A stretch of DNA of 53,276 nucleotides from an uncultured Clostridia bacterium (GTDB lineage Bacteria; Bacillota; Clostridia; Saccharofermentanales; Saccharofermentanaceae). A program made the translations under genes and the position numbers. The notes under the pieces were generated by a model that did not search any database, was not told the origin of the DNA, and was given only the letters and a program-made list of their open reading frames with translations. The stretch covers positions 1-53,276 of the forward strand of contig CALEFT010000016.1 of assembly GCA_937876985.1 (NCBI GenBank). The letters run 5' to 3'. This document shows positions 7,681-16,136 of this stretch, in pieces. Position 1 is the stretch's first letter; every line of letters starts with the position of its first letter.

Positions 7681-7714
7681 TTTCTTTCACAATTCATATA
7701 AATTGTGAAAGAAA
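7681..7714. promoter_or_regulatory. Perfect 14-bp inverted repeat between the pilO-like gene and the pilin promoter
   Basis: TTTCTTTCACAATT at 7681-7694 is exactly repeated in inverse at 7701-7714 around a 6-base centre. It lies 7 bases beyond the stop of the pilO-like gene and about 15 bases upstream of the pilin -35 box. No T run follows on the minus strand, so it is either an mRNA 3'-end hairpin or an operator for the pilin promoter. Confidence 0.6.
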
Positions 7715-7721
7715 TACGAAG

Positions 7722-8762
7722 TTAGGCAGCTTCTTCTACTGGAACAGAGCTAACCTCAGAACCTTGAGTAATATTTGCATCTATTTCAATAGGAGTAAAC
7801 TCGGTTGCTACAGGTGTTAATACACCCTCTTCGTTAACAACATATAAATCTCCACCTGTTGATGTGTAAATCATAGTGATAGAAGAAGACCACCAAGCTG
7901 CAAAATCTCTTTCTTCAAGACCGAACTGAGTTGGACTTAACATAATGCCTGCATATGGACTATTTACGTCTGTAACAACAATTGGGAATCCAATCATTCC
8001 AAGATCAGTAGCAGGTGTTTCTCCACCGAAAGCAACATATGGTGCATCTGTAGATACTTCTGAAACTCTGTTTGTAAAATCACCTGAATAGAAGTCTATT
8101 ACCGCTGTCATATTTAGATATCCCTGGAGCGAATCTTCAATTCTAATATTATTTATCTTAATAGCGCTAGGATTTAATTCTGATATTTGTGTTACTGTAT
8201 TAACAAATTCAGGATAACCAACAACTGGATAATTGCCCATTTGTCCAATGGCTTCCATAATTGCTGCATCATCGTACTGCATGTTTACATGCCAATCTGG
8301 ATTGTTATTATACTCTGGTATATTATAACCATCTGTAGACTGATATCTAACTGTTACTCTTAAGCAATTTAATGAATCCGTTGAAACTGATCCATCTGAA
8401 AGAATAATTGAATCCATAGGTAGTGTTTCAGTTGATATTTCAGAAAGATAAGGGCATCCATTGTTCTCAAACAAACGCTGAATATAGTTTACAATTGCAT
8501 CGGAATTTAATTGCGGAACAAAAGACTCCTCTAACTCGATAATCTGATTCTCCAAAAAACTGATAGCGGAATCTGTCTCAGAGTTCTGTGTTCTTAGGTT
8601 CTCATAAATATCATTTAAATCTTGCTTGTTTTGTAATTCCATTTGTGCATCATCAATTTTTGAATTTAATGGACTAATCACGAAAAACCAAATCAAAAAA
8701 ATGACTACTAATAGTATAACTGCTCCAAGCATTAGCTTTTCTTTTAATGATAAACTTCCCAT
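7722..8762 (-). CDS. pilO: PilO/GspM-like type IV pilus inner-membrane protein
   Basis: A 346-residue bitopic protein. A short cytoplasmic start is followed by one membrane helix at about residues 9-31, then a predicted coiled coil at about 32-80 (rich in Asn/Gln/Glu/Leu) and an extracytoplasmic domain. This is the PilO/GspM layout, though longer than the roughly 200 residues of proteobacterial PilO. It overlaps the upstream pilN-like gene by one base (TAATG), so translation is coupled. It is expected to pair with the PilN-like protein to connect PilM/PilC to the growing pilus. The assignment rests on topology and order; sequence similarity is weak. Confidence 0.65.
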   Translation of the reverse strand: MGSLSLKEKLMLGAVILLVVIFLIWFFVISPLNSKIDDAQMELQNKQDLNDIYENLRTQNSETDSAISFLENQIIELEESFVPQLNSDAIVNYIQRLFENNGCPYLSEISTETLPMDSIILSDGSVSTDSLNCLRVTVRYQSTDGYNIPEYNNNPDWHVNMQYDDAAIMEAIGQMGNYPVVGYPEFVNTVTQISELNPSAIKINNIRIEDSLQGYLNMTAVIDFYSGDFTNRVSEVSTDAPYVAFGGETPATDLGMIGFPIVVTDVNSPYAGIMLSPTQFGLEERDFAAWWSSSITMIYTSTGGDLYVVNEEGVLTPVATEFTPIEIDANITQGSEVSSVPVEEAA

Positions 8763-9718
8763 TATTCTACTACCTCCTGTGTCTGAACTGTGTAGTGCAA
8801 TTCAATTTCAAGATTTTGATCTACATATCTTGCCATAACACCGCTGTCAATTACATTCTGTAAATCTGATGCTGACAAAGCAACTTGATTTACAAGTATA
8901 CTTGTAAGTACATATGTTTCTGTTCCATTACTAATTGTGGAAATACTATTTTCACCATTTCCGATTGAAACTACTGAACCATTTTCTGCTGCAAAAGTAG
9001 TGACACCAGAAGAAGTAACTTCACCAGTGTTACCAATGTACAATCCACCAATCGAAGTGCCTGTCGAATCAATCATCGCAGATACTGAAATTAGACTATC
9101 ACCATTAATTGTAGTCTGAATGTCAAACTGATAGTCAGCTGGCTGGAAATTGTTAGCACCTGCTGGGAAATCTGTAATTCCTGATTCATTCCTATCAACA
9201 TTCAAAACTGGGTTTGTTGCAAATTCACCACTCTGATTCATAAGATGATACATTTCTGATACTGAATAATAATTTGTTGTGCTTCCTGTAATTGACAAAG
9301 AAGTACCGAATAAATCTATAATCTCTACTACAGCTTCATTAGGAATACTATCTTGAATCAATCCTAAAATGCTAGGATTTACTGGAGCAATCTGATCTAC
9401 ATCTCTTCTCATAACAGTAAGAGCGTAGTGATATGATTCTCTTGAATTGTATTCTGCTTCCAATCTGTTTGCTTCATCAATCAAAGAAACATACTCTGGC
9501 TGAGCAAACTTTTCATCATATGCAGCAATTTCACTCTTCTTAATTCCAAGATTAACGAATAGAATAATCGCATATACAACAAAAATAGCTACAATTACAA
9601 ATGAAAAAACAACAGCCCAACGATAAATGTTAGCTAATCTCCTACTTGCAACAGCGTACTCCTCAAAGAAGTTCATGTCACGCTTGTTTGCTTCTCTCTT
9701 TTGAAATAAATTTGCCAT
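8762..9718 (-). CDS. pilN: PilN-like type IV pilus assembly protein
   Basis: A 318-residue bitopic protein: about 32 cytoplasmic residues, a membrane helix at about 33-55, a coiled-coil-prone stretch to about residue 110, then an extracytoplasmic domain. It follows pilM directly and overlaps the next gene by one base. The N terminus (NLFQKREANKRD) may correspond to the conserved N-terminal peptide by which PilN binds PilM, but the match to the classical INLLPWR form is poor. Position and topology support PilN. Confidence 0.7.
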   Translation of the reverse strand: MANLFQKREANKRDMNFFEEYAVASRRLANIYRWAVVFSFVIVAIFVVYAIILFVNLGIKKSEIAAYDEKFAQPEYVSLIDEANRLEAEYNSRESYHYALTVMRRDVDQIAPVNPSILGLIQDSIPNEAVVEIIDLFGTSLSITGSTTNYYSVSEMYHLMNQSGEFATNPVLNVDRNESGITDFPAGANNFQPADYQFDIQTTINGDSLISVSAMIDSTGTSIGGLYIGNTGEVTSSGVTTFAAENGSVVSIGNGENSISTISNGTETYVLTSILVNQVALSASDLQNVIDSGVMARYVDQNLEIELHYTVQTQEVVE

Positions 9719-9733
9719 TTTTTTCCGCCTCCC

Positions 9734-10852
9734 TTAGTCTTCTCGAATTAGCGCACCGCAACAGTTAACAAACTGAGAGATGATAAAATTCTTAGGACCA
9801 ACTACTGTACTAAGAGTATTTAGAACTTCAACCTGTGTTCCTAACTGTCTTGACAATTCTTTGTCAATTTTCTTGTATCCAGCACCTGAACCGTACAAGA
9901 AACATGTGCTAATGCTATCAATATGGAACTTGGATATTGAGAACTGAGCTGTACGTGATACTGCATCAGTCAAACTCTTAAAATATGCACTTACAGCGCT
10001 CTGAAGGGATGGCTCTTCAGCAACTGACTCATGCCAAACGTCAATATCCTCTACTGGAACGCCTGAATCAGCATCAGACTTAGTAATATTAAGTCTTCTT
10101 GCAAGTGATGATTGTCTATCTCCACCACCCTGAATTTTCTTTACAGATTCAGCTACTTGACGAATATTATGATGACCAAACTGCAATCTTCTAGAAAGCA
10201 CAGGGAAACCCTTATCCAAAACAGTAACAGTAGTTGTTCTACCAGAGAGTTCAATAAGTAGTAAAGTTGAGTTGGACACATTTGTGCTTCCATTTATCAT
10301 ACCAGATGAAAATAACTTTCTGATTGCATTTGGATTAACGTCCAAAGAATATGGTGATAATTCAGCGCCCTTCAACATTTCTCTATAATCATTCGCTACT
10401 TCAGTAGGAATAGCTGTAGCACGAACCTTAATCTTTTCAGTCTTCGTTTCTTCATCCATAGACTTTCCGCATACAATATAATCAACTATCATATCCTTTG
10501 TCTGTCCCTGACCAAGAATTTCATACTTGACCATATCCTTAAGCTGATCAGCGTTTGCATGAGGAAGTTCAAGATCACGAGTATGCATAAACGCACCCTC
10601 AATAGTAAGAATTGTTGTCTTTGTCTGAATATCTAGTCTAGCTAAAGCATGCTTTAATGCTAGAACTATTCCCGATGAGTCTGAAATAGCACCATCGTTT
10701 ATAGTCTCAATATCAAGTGGAACTATACCTACTTTTTCTAACATAACCAATCCGGTTTTTTGGTTATAATTTCCCTCTACTATCTTCAAATTTGAACTTG
10801 AAGCATCTATAACTAGTTGTTTTTGATTCTTTCCGAATGATGGAATTGCCAT
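9734..10852 (-). CDS. pilM: PilM, actin-like type IV pilus assembly ATPase
   Basis: A 372-residue cytoplasmic protein with the actin/FtsA-like fold of PilM. A first phosphate-loop region (QLVIDASSSNLKIVEG, residues 12-27) precedes the second strand pair around LLLIELSGRTTTVTVLDKG, near residue 200. It is expected to form rings on the inner face of the membrane that bind the PilN cytoplasmic peptide and couple the motor ATPases to the pilus. It lies between pilC and pilN in the canonical order. Confidence 0.85.
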   Translation of the reverse strand: MAIPSFGKNQKQLVIDASSSNLKIVEGNYNQKTGLVMLEKVGIVPLDIETINDGAISDSSGIVLALKHALARLDIQTKTTILTIEGAFMHTRDLELPHANADQLKDMVKYEILGQGQTKDMIVDYIVCGKSMDEETKTEKIKVRATAIPTEVANDYREMLKGAELSPYSLDVNPNAIRKLFSSGMINGSTNVSNSTLLLIELSGRTTTVTVLDKGFPVLSRRLQFGHHNIRQVAESVKKIQGGGDRQSSLARRLNITKSDADSGVPVEDIDVWHESVAEEPSLQSAVSAYFKSLTDAVSRTAQFSISKFHIDSISTCFLYGSGAGYKKIDKELSRQLGTQVEVLNTLSTVVGPKNFIISQFVNCCGALIRED

Positions 10853-10873
10853 ATATATTCTCCTTTCTTTCTT

Positions 10874-12085
10874 TTAAAAACTAATGAACGACGCCATATT
10901 AAGAATTGGAAGTGCACAACCACCAACAACTACACCTACAATTACAGCCATAATAATAATCATAACTGGTTCTAATGCGGAAGTCATTTTAGCTGTTGCT
11001 GTATCAGCCTCGTCTTCAAAATAATCTGCAGCTTTATCCAAGATAGAATCCAATGTACCTGATTCTTCTCCAATCGCTACCATAGCATAAATCATAGGAG
11101 GGAATTCTTTTATTCCTCTAATGGATTTTGATAAAGATGTACCCTTACGAATTTCAGTTCTTGCATCCTGTAATTTCAACTGAAGGATATCATTATCAAG
11201 TGTATTGCTTGTTATGTCTAATGCCTGAAGAACGCTAATTCCTGAACGAAGAAGTGTAGACATGGTTCTTGTAAATCTTGCAGCAGCATTCATCTTTGTA
11301 GCTTTACCTACGATAGGAACAGTAAGCATGAGGGTAGCCCATTGCAATTTGCCTTTATCCGATTTTTTCCATGTAGTAAAGGAAATATAAATTATAGCTG
11401 CAACTAGCAAATAAACATACCAAAAACCTACTATGGAATCCGAAATACCCATAACAAACTTTGTTAATGCTGGCAATTCACCACCCATACCTTGAACAAT
11501 ACCTTCAATTTGTGGAACTACAAAGGTCATAAGGGCAACAGCTACGATAAGTGTCACCAATGCAAGCATCTTTGGATACATCATTGCAGTTGACACTTTG
11601 TTTTTCATTTTCGCATCCTTCTGGAAATGTTCTGCTAATCTTGCTAAAACTTCATCAAGTTTACCAGACTCCTCACCAGCAGCAATCATGGTAACCATAA
11701 TTGTAGGTAATGCATGTGCCTGTTCCTTAAATGATTCTGATAACGTTTTACCCGACTGAATCGACTCGTAAATTTCACCAACAACTTTCTTTGCTTTTGA
11801 AGATTCAACCTGTTGATACAACATATCCAAAGCTCTTATAACTGTAATACCAGCTGAGATAAGAGAAGAAAGCTGTCTAGAAATGATAACCAAATCTTTA
11901 GTTTTAAGTCTGGGACTACCGATTTCCATATTCAAAATGCTAGATCCATTATCATTAGCAATTGATGCAATAAACTTTCCATCTGCTTTAAGTAATCTTG
12001 TAGCTTCGTTTAAATTAGCTGCTTCAATCACACCAGTAGACTTCTTGCCAACAGCATCAATTACTTCATACTTAAATTTTGGCAT
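10874..12085 (-). CDS. pilC: PilC/GspF, type IV pilus inner-membrane platform protein
   Basis: A 403-residue polytopic protein with two tandem GspF domains, each carrying a conserved GEESG pattern (AAGEESGKLDEVL and AIGEESGTLDSIL). Membrane helices are predicted at about residues 165-190, 215-240 and 372-395. The N-terminal 60 residues (KFKYEVIDAVGKKSTGVIEA) match the usual small N-terminal domain. It is the membrane platform on which PilB and PilT act. The length is typical of the family, and it lies between pilT and pilM. Confidence 0.93.
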   Translation of the reverse strand: MPKFKYEVIDAVGKKSTGVIEAANLNEATRLLKADGKFIASIANDNGSSILNMEIGSPRLKTKDLVIISRQLSSLISAGITVIRALDMLYQQVESSKAKKVVGEIYESIQSGKTLSESFKEQAHALPTIMVTMIAAGEESGKLDEVLARLAEHFQKDAKMKNKVSTAMMYPKMLALVTLIVAVALMTFVVPQIEGIVQGMGGELPALTKFVMGISDSIVGFWYVYLLVAAIIYISFTTWKKSDKGKLQWATLMLTVPIVGKATKMNAAARFTRTMSTLLRSGISVLQALDITSNTLDNDILQLKLQDARTEIRKGTSLSKSIRGIKEFPPMIYAMVAIGEESGTLDSILDKAADYFEDEADTATAKMTSALEPVMIIIMAVIVGVVVGGCALPILNMASFISF

Positions 12086-12115
12086 TTATTACTAACCTCC
12101 ATTACGTTTTATCTG

Positions 12116-13246
12116 TTATTCCTGGAAATCTAATTCTCCAAATAGTGGAGATGCACCAGCAATAGAATTCATTCCTCCAGCATTGGTCAAATATCTCTTA
12201 AGATCCTCTGGATAACGACATCTGTTATATGCTGTTTCCCTAGCAATAATGCCTCTCTTACAAAGCTCTGCAAGATAGAAATCTAATGGACACATTCCCA
12301 CCTGAAGTTGTGTTGCAATAGTACTATCAATCTGATATGTCTTACCTTCACGAATGAGGTTGCGGATAGCATCATTAGCAATCATAATTTCAAATGCTGC
12401 TACACGTCCTCCGCCAATCTTCTGAACAAGAGTCTGCGAAATTACAGCAATGATTACTGTACCAAGCTGTACTCTTACCTGATCTTGCTGATGTGGTGGG
12501 AATACGTCAATGATACGGTTAACTGTATCAGCAGCACCAGATGTGTGAAGTGTTGACATTACCAAGTGACCTGTCTCAGATGCTGTAATAGCTGTGCTAA
12601 TTGTATCAAGGTCACGCATCTCACCTACAAGAATAACATCTGGGTCTTCACGAAGTGCTGCGCGAAGAGCATTAGCAAATGATAGCGTATCCTCGTGAAC
12701 CTCACGCTGATTAATCATAGCTTCACCATGCTGATGCAAATACTCAATTGGTTCCTCAAGTGTTAAAATGTGACACTTTCTAAATGCATTAATGTGACCG
12801 ATCATTGCAGCGAGTGTTGTGGACTTACCAGAACCCGTAGGACCTGTAACAAGAATAAGTCCACGTGGCTTCATTGCAAGCTCCTTAAAAAGGTTAGGCA
12901 ATCCAAGCTTCTCACATGTTGGAATCTCATTTGTAATTGTACGAGCTGCCAAAGCATAAGAACCTCTTTGCTTAAAAATGTTACATCTAAAACGACTGTA
13001 ATCCTTAACAACATAGGAGAAGTCTATTTCTCCTCTCTCGTTAAGGTACTGCTGTCTAGACTTGTCAATCATAGACTTACATAGATACTCTGTATCGGCT
13101 TGTGTAAGAATCTGATTGCTCATTGGAATCAATTCTCCATTTACACGAATCATAGGTGGCAAGCCAACTGTGATGTGTGTATCAGATGCATTTCTACGAA
13201 CTGCTTCTGTGAGAATTGCTTCGATTGTTAGTGTAAAACCTTCCAC
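12116..13246 (-). CDS. pilT: PilT, type IV pilus retraction ATPase
   Basis: A 376-residue hexameric secretion ATPase. The Walker A motif is GPTGSGKS at residues 135-142, the Asp box follows (LTLEEPIEYL), Walker B is within DPDVILVGEMRD (201-212), and the His box is GHLVMSTLHT. The PilT hallmark AIRNLIREGK is present at 293-302. The protein begins with a GTG codon preceded by AAGGAGG at a spacing of nine. It should power pilus retraction, so twitching or retraction-driven DNA uptake is possible in principle. It lies directly behind pilB in the same operon. Confidence 0.95.
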   Translation of the reverse strand: MEGFTLTIEAILTEAVRRNASDTHITVGLPPMIRVNGELIPMSNQILTQADTEYLCKSMIDKSRQQYLNERGEIDFSYVVKDYSRFRCNIFKQRGSYALAARTITNEIPTCEKLGLPNLFKELAMKPRGLILVTGPTGSGKSTTLAAMIGHINAFRKCHILTLEEPIEYLHQHGEAMINQREVHEDTLSFANALRAALREDPDVILVGEMRDLDTISTAITASETGHLVMSTLHTSGAADTVNRIIDVFPPHQQDQVRVQLGTVIIAVISQTLVQKIGGGRVAAFEIMIANDAIRNLIREGKTYQIDSTIATQLQVGMCPLDFYLAELCKRGIIARETAYNRCRYPEDLKRYLTNAGGMNSIAGASPLFGELDFQE

Positions 13247-13260
13247 TTTCGTTTCCCTCC

Positions 13261-14928
13261 TTAACCATCAATAGAGTATGCAACTCTATTCATTTCATCT
13301 ACTGTTGTGATTCCTTCAAGAACCAACGCTGCAGCTGAATCAGCTAGCATTTGTGTTCCCTCTGAGATAGCTAACTGTCTCATTTCTTCTTCAGAAGCTC
13401 TCTTTTCAAGGAGAGCCTTCATTCCCTTAGTCATAACAACTATCTCATGAATTGCAATTCGGCCCTTATAACCAGTGCCATTACAATCCTGGCAACCTTC
13501 TCCATGGTACAATTTCTGTCCCGGAACTAACTTTAATTTAGCAATCTCATCTTCATCTGGTTCATATGCCTTACGACATCCTGTGCAAATACGACGAACG
13601 AGACGCTGAGATACTACGCCAACAAGTGCCGAAGAAACCATATATGGCTCAAGGCCCATATCAATCAATCTATTGATTGAAGATACCGCATCATTGGTAT
13701 GGATTGTACTAAATACTAAGTGACCTGTGATAGCAGCTCTCATTGCAATCTCGGCCGTTTCACCGTCACGAATCTCTCCGACGAGGATAATATCTGGGTC
13801 CTGACGGAGGATAGAACGAAGACCACTTGCGAATGTCATTCCTGCCTTAGCGTTAACCTGTACTTGGTTAAGACCAGGAATCTTAATCTCGACTGGGTCC
13901 TCTACTGTAATGATATTTGTTTCAGGATCATTCTTCTCAGCAAGAAGTGTGTAAAGTGTTGTTGTCTTACCAGAACCAGTAGGTCCAGAGATTAGACAGA
14001 TACCTTGTGGAACTTGAATGATTTTATTGATAAGCTCATTATTATGATCACTAATTCCTAGGTACTTTCTATTAAGGTTTCCATCGTTCTTAGCGAGGAT
14101 ACGAATAACAGTTTTTTCTCCATGAATTGTTGGAAGAATAGATACACGCATGTCAATTGGCTGACCATTAATTTCAGTTTGGATACGACCATCTTGTGGA
14201 ATACGCTTCTCGGCAATGTTCATACCACCAAGAATCTTAATTCTCGTTGTAATAGCTTCTTTTGCAGAAACTGGGTTACTCATAATCTCCTGCATAACGC
14301 CGTCAATACGGATTCTTACTCGAACACGATCTTCCATTGGCTCGATATGAATATCGGAAGAACCAGCTCTGATAGCAAAATCAATCATAGAATTAACGAG
14401 CTTAACTACTGGAGCATCGTCAATATTTGCTTCAATGTTCGCATCTGGATTTAATTCGTCTTCACCAAAATCCTTCTCGATATCTGATGCAGCTCTATTA
14501 GCACTTTCTTTACCATAATTAACCTTGATCGAGTCAATGATTGCTGATTTTGTAGCTAACATCAATACAACAGGCATTCCAGTTCTAAACTGTAGCTCAT
14601 CCTGTATCATAATGTTAAGTGGATCATCGATTGCTACGACAAGATTACCTTCATCAAATCCGATTGGAACAACACAGTTCTCTTCACAGAATCTCTCTGT
14701 TAAAAGCTCTGTAGCCTTAGGATCAACTTCTACGTTGTTTAAATCGATGATTGGATAGTTGTATTGGCTAGAAATAGCGCGTAAAACGTCGAATTCTGCC
14801 ATTAAACCCATATCGACAATTACTTCGCCAAGTCTTTTACCGCTTTCCTTCTGAACACTAAGTGCTTCAGCAAGCTCCGCAGCTGTCAAAAAACCGCTGT
14901 CGATGAGAATATCACCCAAACGTTTCAT
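13261..14928 (-). CDS. pilB: PilB/GspE, type IV pilus extension ATPase
   Basis: A protein of about 555 residues. The N-terminal MshEN-type domain covers roughly residues 1-145. The ATPase core has Walker A GPTGSGKT at 315-322, Walker B in DPDIILVGEIRD (377-388) and the His box GHLVFSTIHT. The zinc-binding cysteines typical of GspE/PilB are intact (C448, C451, C479, C482). It drives pilin polymerisation. An ATG four codons upstream exists, but the GGAGG between the two lies five bases before the chosen ATG. It is the first gene of the operon, with promoter and leader hairpin upstream. Confidence 0.95.
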   Translation of the reverse strand: MKRLGDILIDSGFLTAAELAEALSVQKESGKRLGEVIVDMGLMAEFDVLRAISSQYNYPIIDLNNVEVDPKATELLTERFCEENCVVPIGFDEGNLVVAIDDPLNIMIQDELQFRTGMPVVLMLATKSAIIDSIKVNYGKESANRAASDIEKDFGEDELNPDANIEANIDDAPVVKLVNSMIDFAIRAGSSDIHIEPMEDRVRVRIRIDGVMQEIMSNPVSAKEAITTRIKILGGMNIAEKRIPQDGRIQTEINGQPIDMRVSILPTIHGEKTVIRILAKNDGNLNRKYLGISDHNNELINKIIQVPQGICLISGPTGSGKTTTLYTLLAEKNDPETNIITVEDPVEIKIPGLNQVQVNAKAGMTFASGLRSILRQDPDIILVGEIRDGETAEIAMRAAITGHLVFSTIHTNDAVSSINRLIDMGLEPYMVSSALVGVVSQRLVRRICTGCRKAYEPDEDEIAKLKLVPGQKLYHGEGCQDCNGTGYKGRIAIHEIVVMTKGMKALLEKRASEEEMRQLAISEGTQMLADSAAALVLEGITTVDEMNRVAYSIDG

Positions 14929-14978
14929 TAAGCCCTCCATTTAAGGACACCAGTCCATTTGATAATGCTTATAACTCG

Positions 14979-15012
14979 TAACTATGAGAAAAACTCCTTT
15001 TTCTCGCAGTTA
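14979..15012 (-). promoter_or_regulatory. Leader hairpin of the pilus operon mRNA
   Basis: GAGAAAAA at 14986-14993 pairs with TTTTTCTC at 14998-15005, extended by TAACT at 14979-14983 with AGTTA at 15008-15012. On the transcript (minus strand) the four-base loop reads GGAG. It lies in the leader, about 50 bases upstream of the pilB start. There is no T run, so it may affect mRNA stability or be a protein-binding site. Confidence 0.5.
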
Positions 15013-15039
15013 TGGACTATACACATATTCGTATACCAA

Positions 15040-15068
15040 ACTATATAACAAACGCTCTATAATTACAA
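15040..15068 (-). promoter_or_regulatory. Promoter of the pilB-led operon
   Basis: On the minus strand, -35 TTGTAA (15063-15068), a 17-bp spacer and -10 TATAGT (15040-15045). It would give a leader of about 105 bases containing the 14979-15012 hairpin. Confidence 0.6.
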
Positions 15069-15121
15069 GTTTTTTTTGATACTTTGATGTGTTTTGTGAA
15101 CTTTTATTTAACCGTTTCACA

Positions 15122-15135
15122 TTTTGTTAACAAAA
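15122..15135. promoter_or_regulatory. Perfect dyad TTTTGTTAACAAAA in the pilB/pilD divergon
   Basis: A 14-bp perfect palindrome about 55 bases upstream of the pilB -35 box and about 100 bases upstream of the peptidase gene. A very similar TGTTAACAAAAA lies at 21371-21382, upstream of the PilX-like gene, each with a GTGAAC word nearby. It is a candidate operator for a shared regulator; this is an inference. Confidence 0.4.
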
Positions 15136-15236
15136 CGTTTTAAGGATATGAAGGTTGTTCTATTTGATTAACACTAGGTGTTTTTTACGCATAAATATGA
15201 TATATTTCTTTATATATTTTTTGTGAGGTGGCTCAT

Positions 15237-16061
15237 ATGGATAATGTATTATTTATTATCTTTGTTGTTTTTTCCGCTCTGTTTGGGTGCGTAATTGGTA
15301 GTTTTCTTAATGTAGTAATATATCGAATACCTGAGAATAAGACTATAGTTAAAGGTCATTCTATGTGTATGTCTTGTGGTCATGAACTTGGAGTTTTAGA
15401 TTTATTTCCTGTTTTTAGTTGGCTCTTTCTAAAAGGCAAGTGCAGATATTGTAAAGCTCCTATTTCTTCTAGATATATAAAGATTGAATCTTTTACTGGA
15501 TTAACATTTGTTTTACTCGCACTTACACACAAGTATTGTGTTCTAGATTTGAATAATGTTAATGCTGTTTCTCTTGCTTTGTTTTTATGTTTCTGTGTAG
15601 TATTAATCGATCTTTGTGGTTTAATTGCATCCATGATGATTTACTATGACCACGGTAAAGGTATGTATGGTTTTACTGTATTCTCAGGATTATGTGCTGT
15701 TGCATATTGGATGATTTATTCCTTCTGCTTTAAGGATTGGTATGAAATGTTTTCTTCTTTCCTTACAGCTTCCTCACTTGCATTATTATTAGTCGGATTC
15801 TTAGCTTTATGCTGTTCATTAGTTAAGAAGAAATATACTCTGAATGATTTTTGGCTCGATATTAATTTTGCATTCTTCTATACATATTTTGGAAATTTTG
15901 TTATAGATTATGCTTTGATCATTACATCTTATCTCTTGCTTGGTGTATTACCTAGATTTATTACTAAAGGAACTAGATTTGAAAAACATGGCGGCATTTT
16001 ATCGATGCTAGGTATACTGATTGTCATTATATTAGGTTATTTTTTACGTTATCATTTTTAA
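15237..16061 (+). CDS. pilD: Prepilin peptidase (PilD/A24 family), divergent catalytic half
   Basis: A polytopic protein of about 274 residues. The N-terminal zinc/methyltransferase part is well conserved: GSFLNVVIYRIPE, two CxxC pairs (C44/C47 and C69/C72), then ISSRYIKIESFTG. The A24 aspartyl-protease half is unusual. The first candidate Asp is D125 in VVLIDLCGLI, without the usual IPD/LPN continuation. The second, D208 in WLDINFAFF, replaces the standard GxGDxK. About seven helices are predicted. It probably cleaves and methylates the nearby prepilins. Start: the ATG at 15237 has GAGGTG six bases upstream; an in-frame GTG nine bases earlier overlaps that site. Its codon use is strongly T-biased. 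Confidence 0.8.
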   Translation: MDNVLFIIFVVFSALFGCVIGSFLNVVIYRIPENKTIVKGHSMCMSCGHELGVLDLFPVFSWLFLKGKCRYCKAPISSRYIKIESFTGLTFVLLALTHKYCVLDLNNVNAVSLALFLCFCVVLIDLCGLIASMMIYYDHGKGMYGFTVFSGLCAVAYWMIYSFCFKDWYEMFSSFLTASSLALLLVGFLALCCSLVKKKYTLNDFWLDINFAFFYTYFGNFVIDYALIITSYLLLGVLPRFITKGTRFEKHGGILSMLGILIVIILGYFLRYHF

Positions 16062-16073
16062 TAGTTTATAAGT

Positions 16074-16096
16074 CCTCTCGTATGCTTTTCGAGAGG
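16074..16096. terminator. Hairpin between the peptidase and yebC genes, carrying the dispersed repeat word
   Basis: CCTCTCG at 16074-16080 pairs with CGAGAGG at 16090-16096 around a 9-base loop. The loop and right arm contain GCTTTTCGAG (16084-16093), one of the dispersed repeats. No T run follows on the plus strand, so termination would be weak. Confidence 0.45.
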
Positions 16097-16136
16097 GCCT
16101 AGTAAGATAAATAAAGAAAGATTTTTGGAGGTTTTT

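Larger units (their letters stand above)
14929..15236. promoter_or_regulatory. Divergent intergenic region between pilB and the prepilin peptidase gene
   Basis: This 308-base, AT-rich gap holds no gene. It contains the leftward pilB promoter and leader hairpin, the TTTTGTTAACAAAA dyad at 15122-15135, a GTGAAC word at 15096-15101, and an uncertain rightward promoter for the peptidase gene. The last lies within the A/T-rich stretch 15190-15220, where no convincing -35/-10 pair is visible. Confidence 0.7.

Noticed and set aside
7681..7714. Terminator of the pilB-pilO transcript
   Set aside because: The stem is perfect, but no T run follows on the minus strand, so I list it as an operator or mRNA-end candidate instead.
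12551..12558. TGTTGAC word inside pilT as part of the right-edge repeat family
   Set aside because: A single isolated heptamer in coding sequence is expected by chance.
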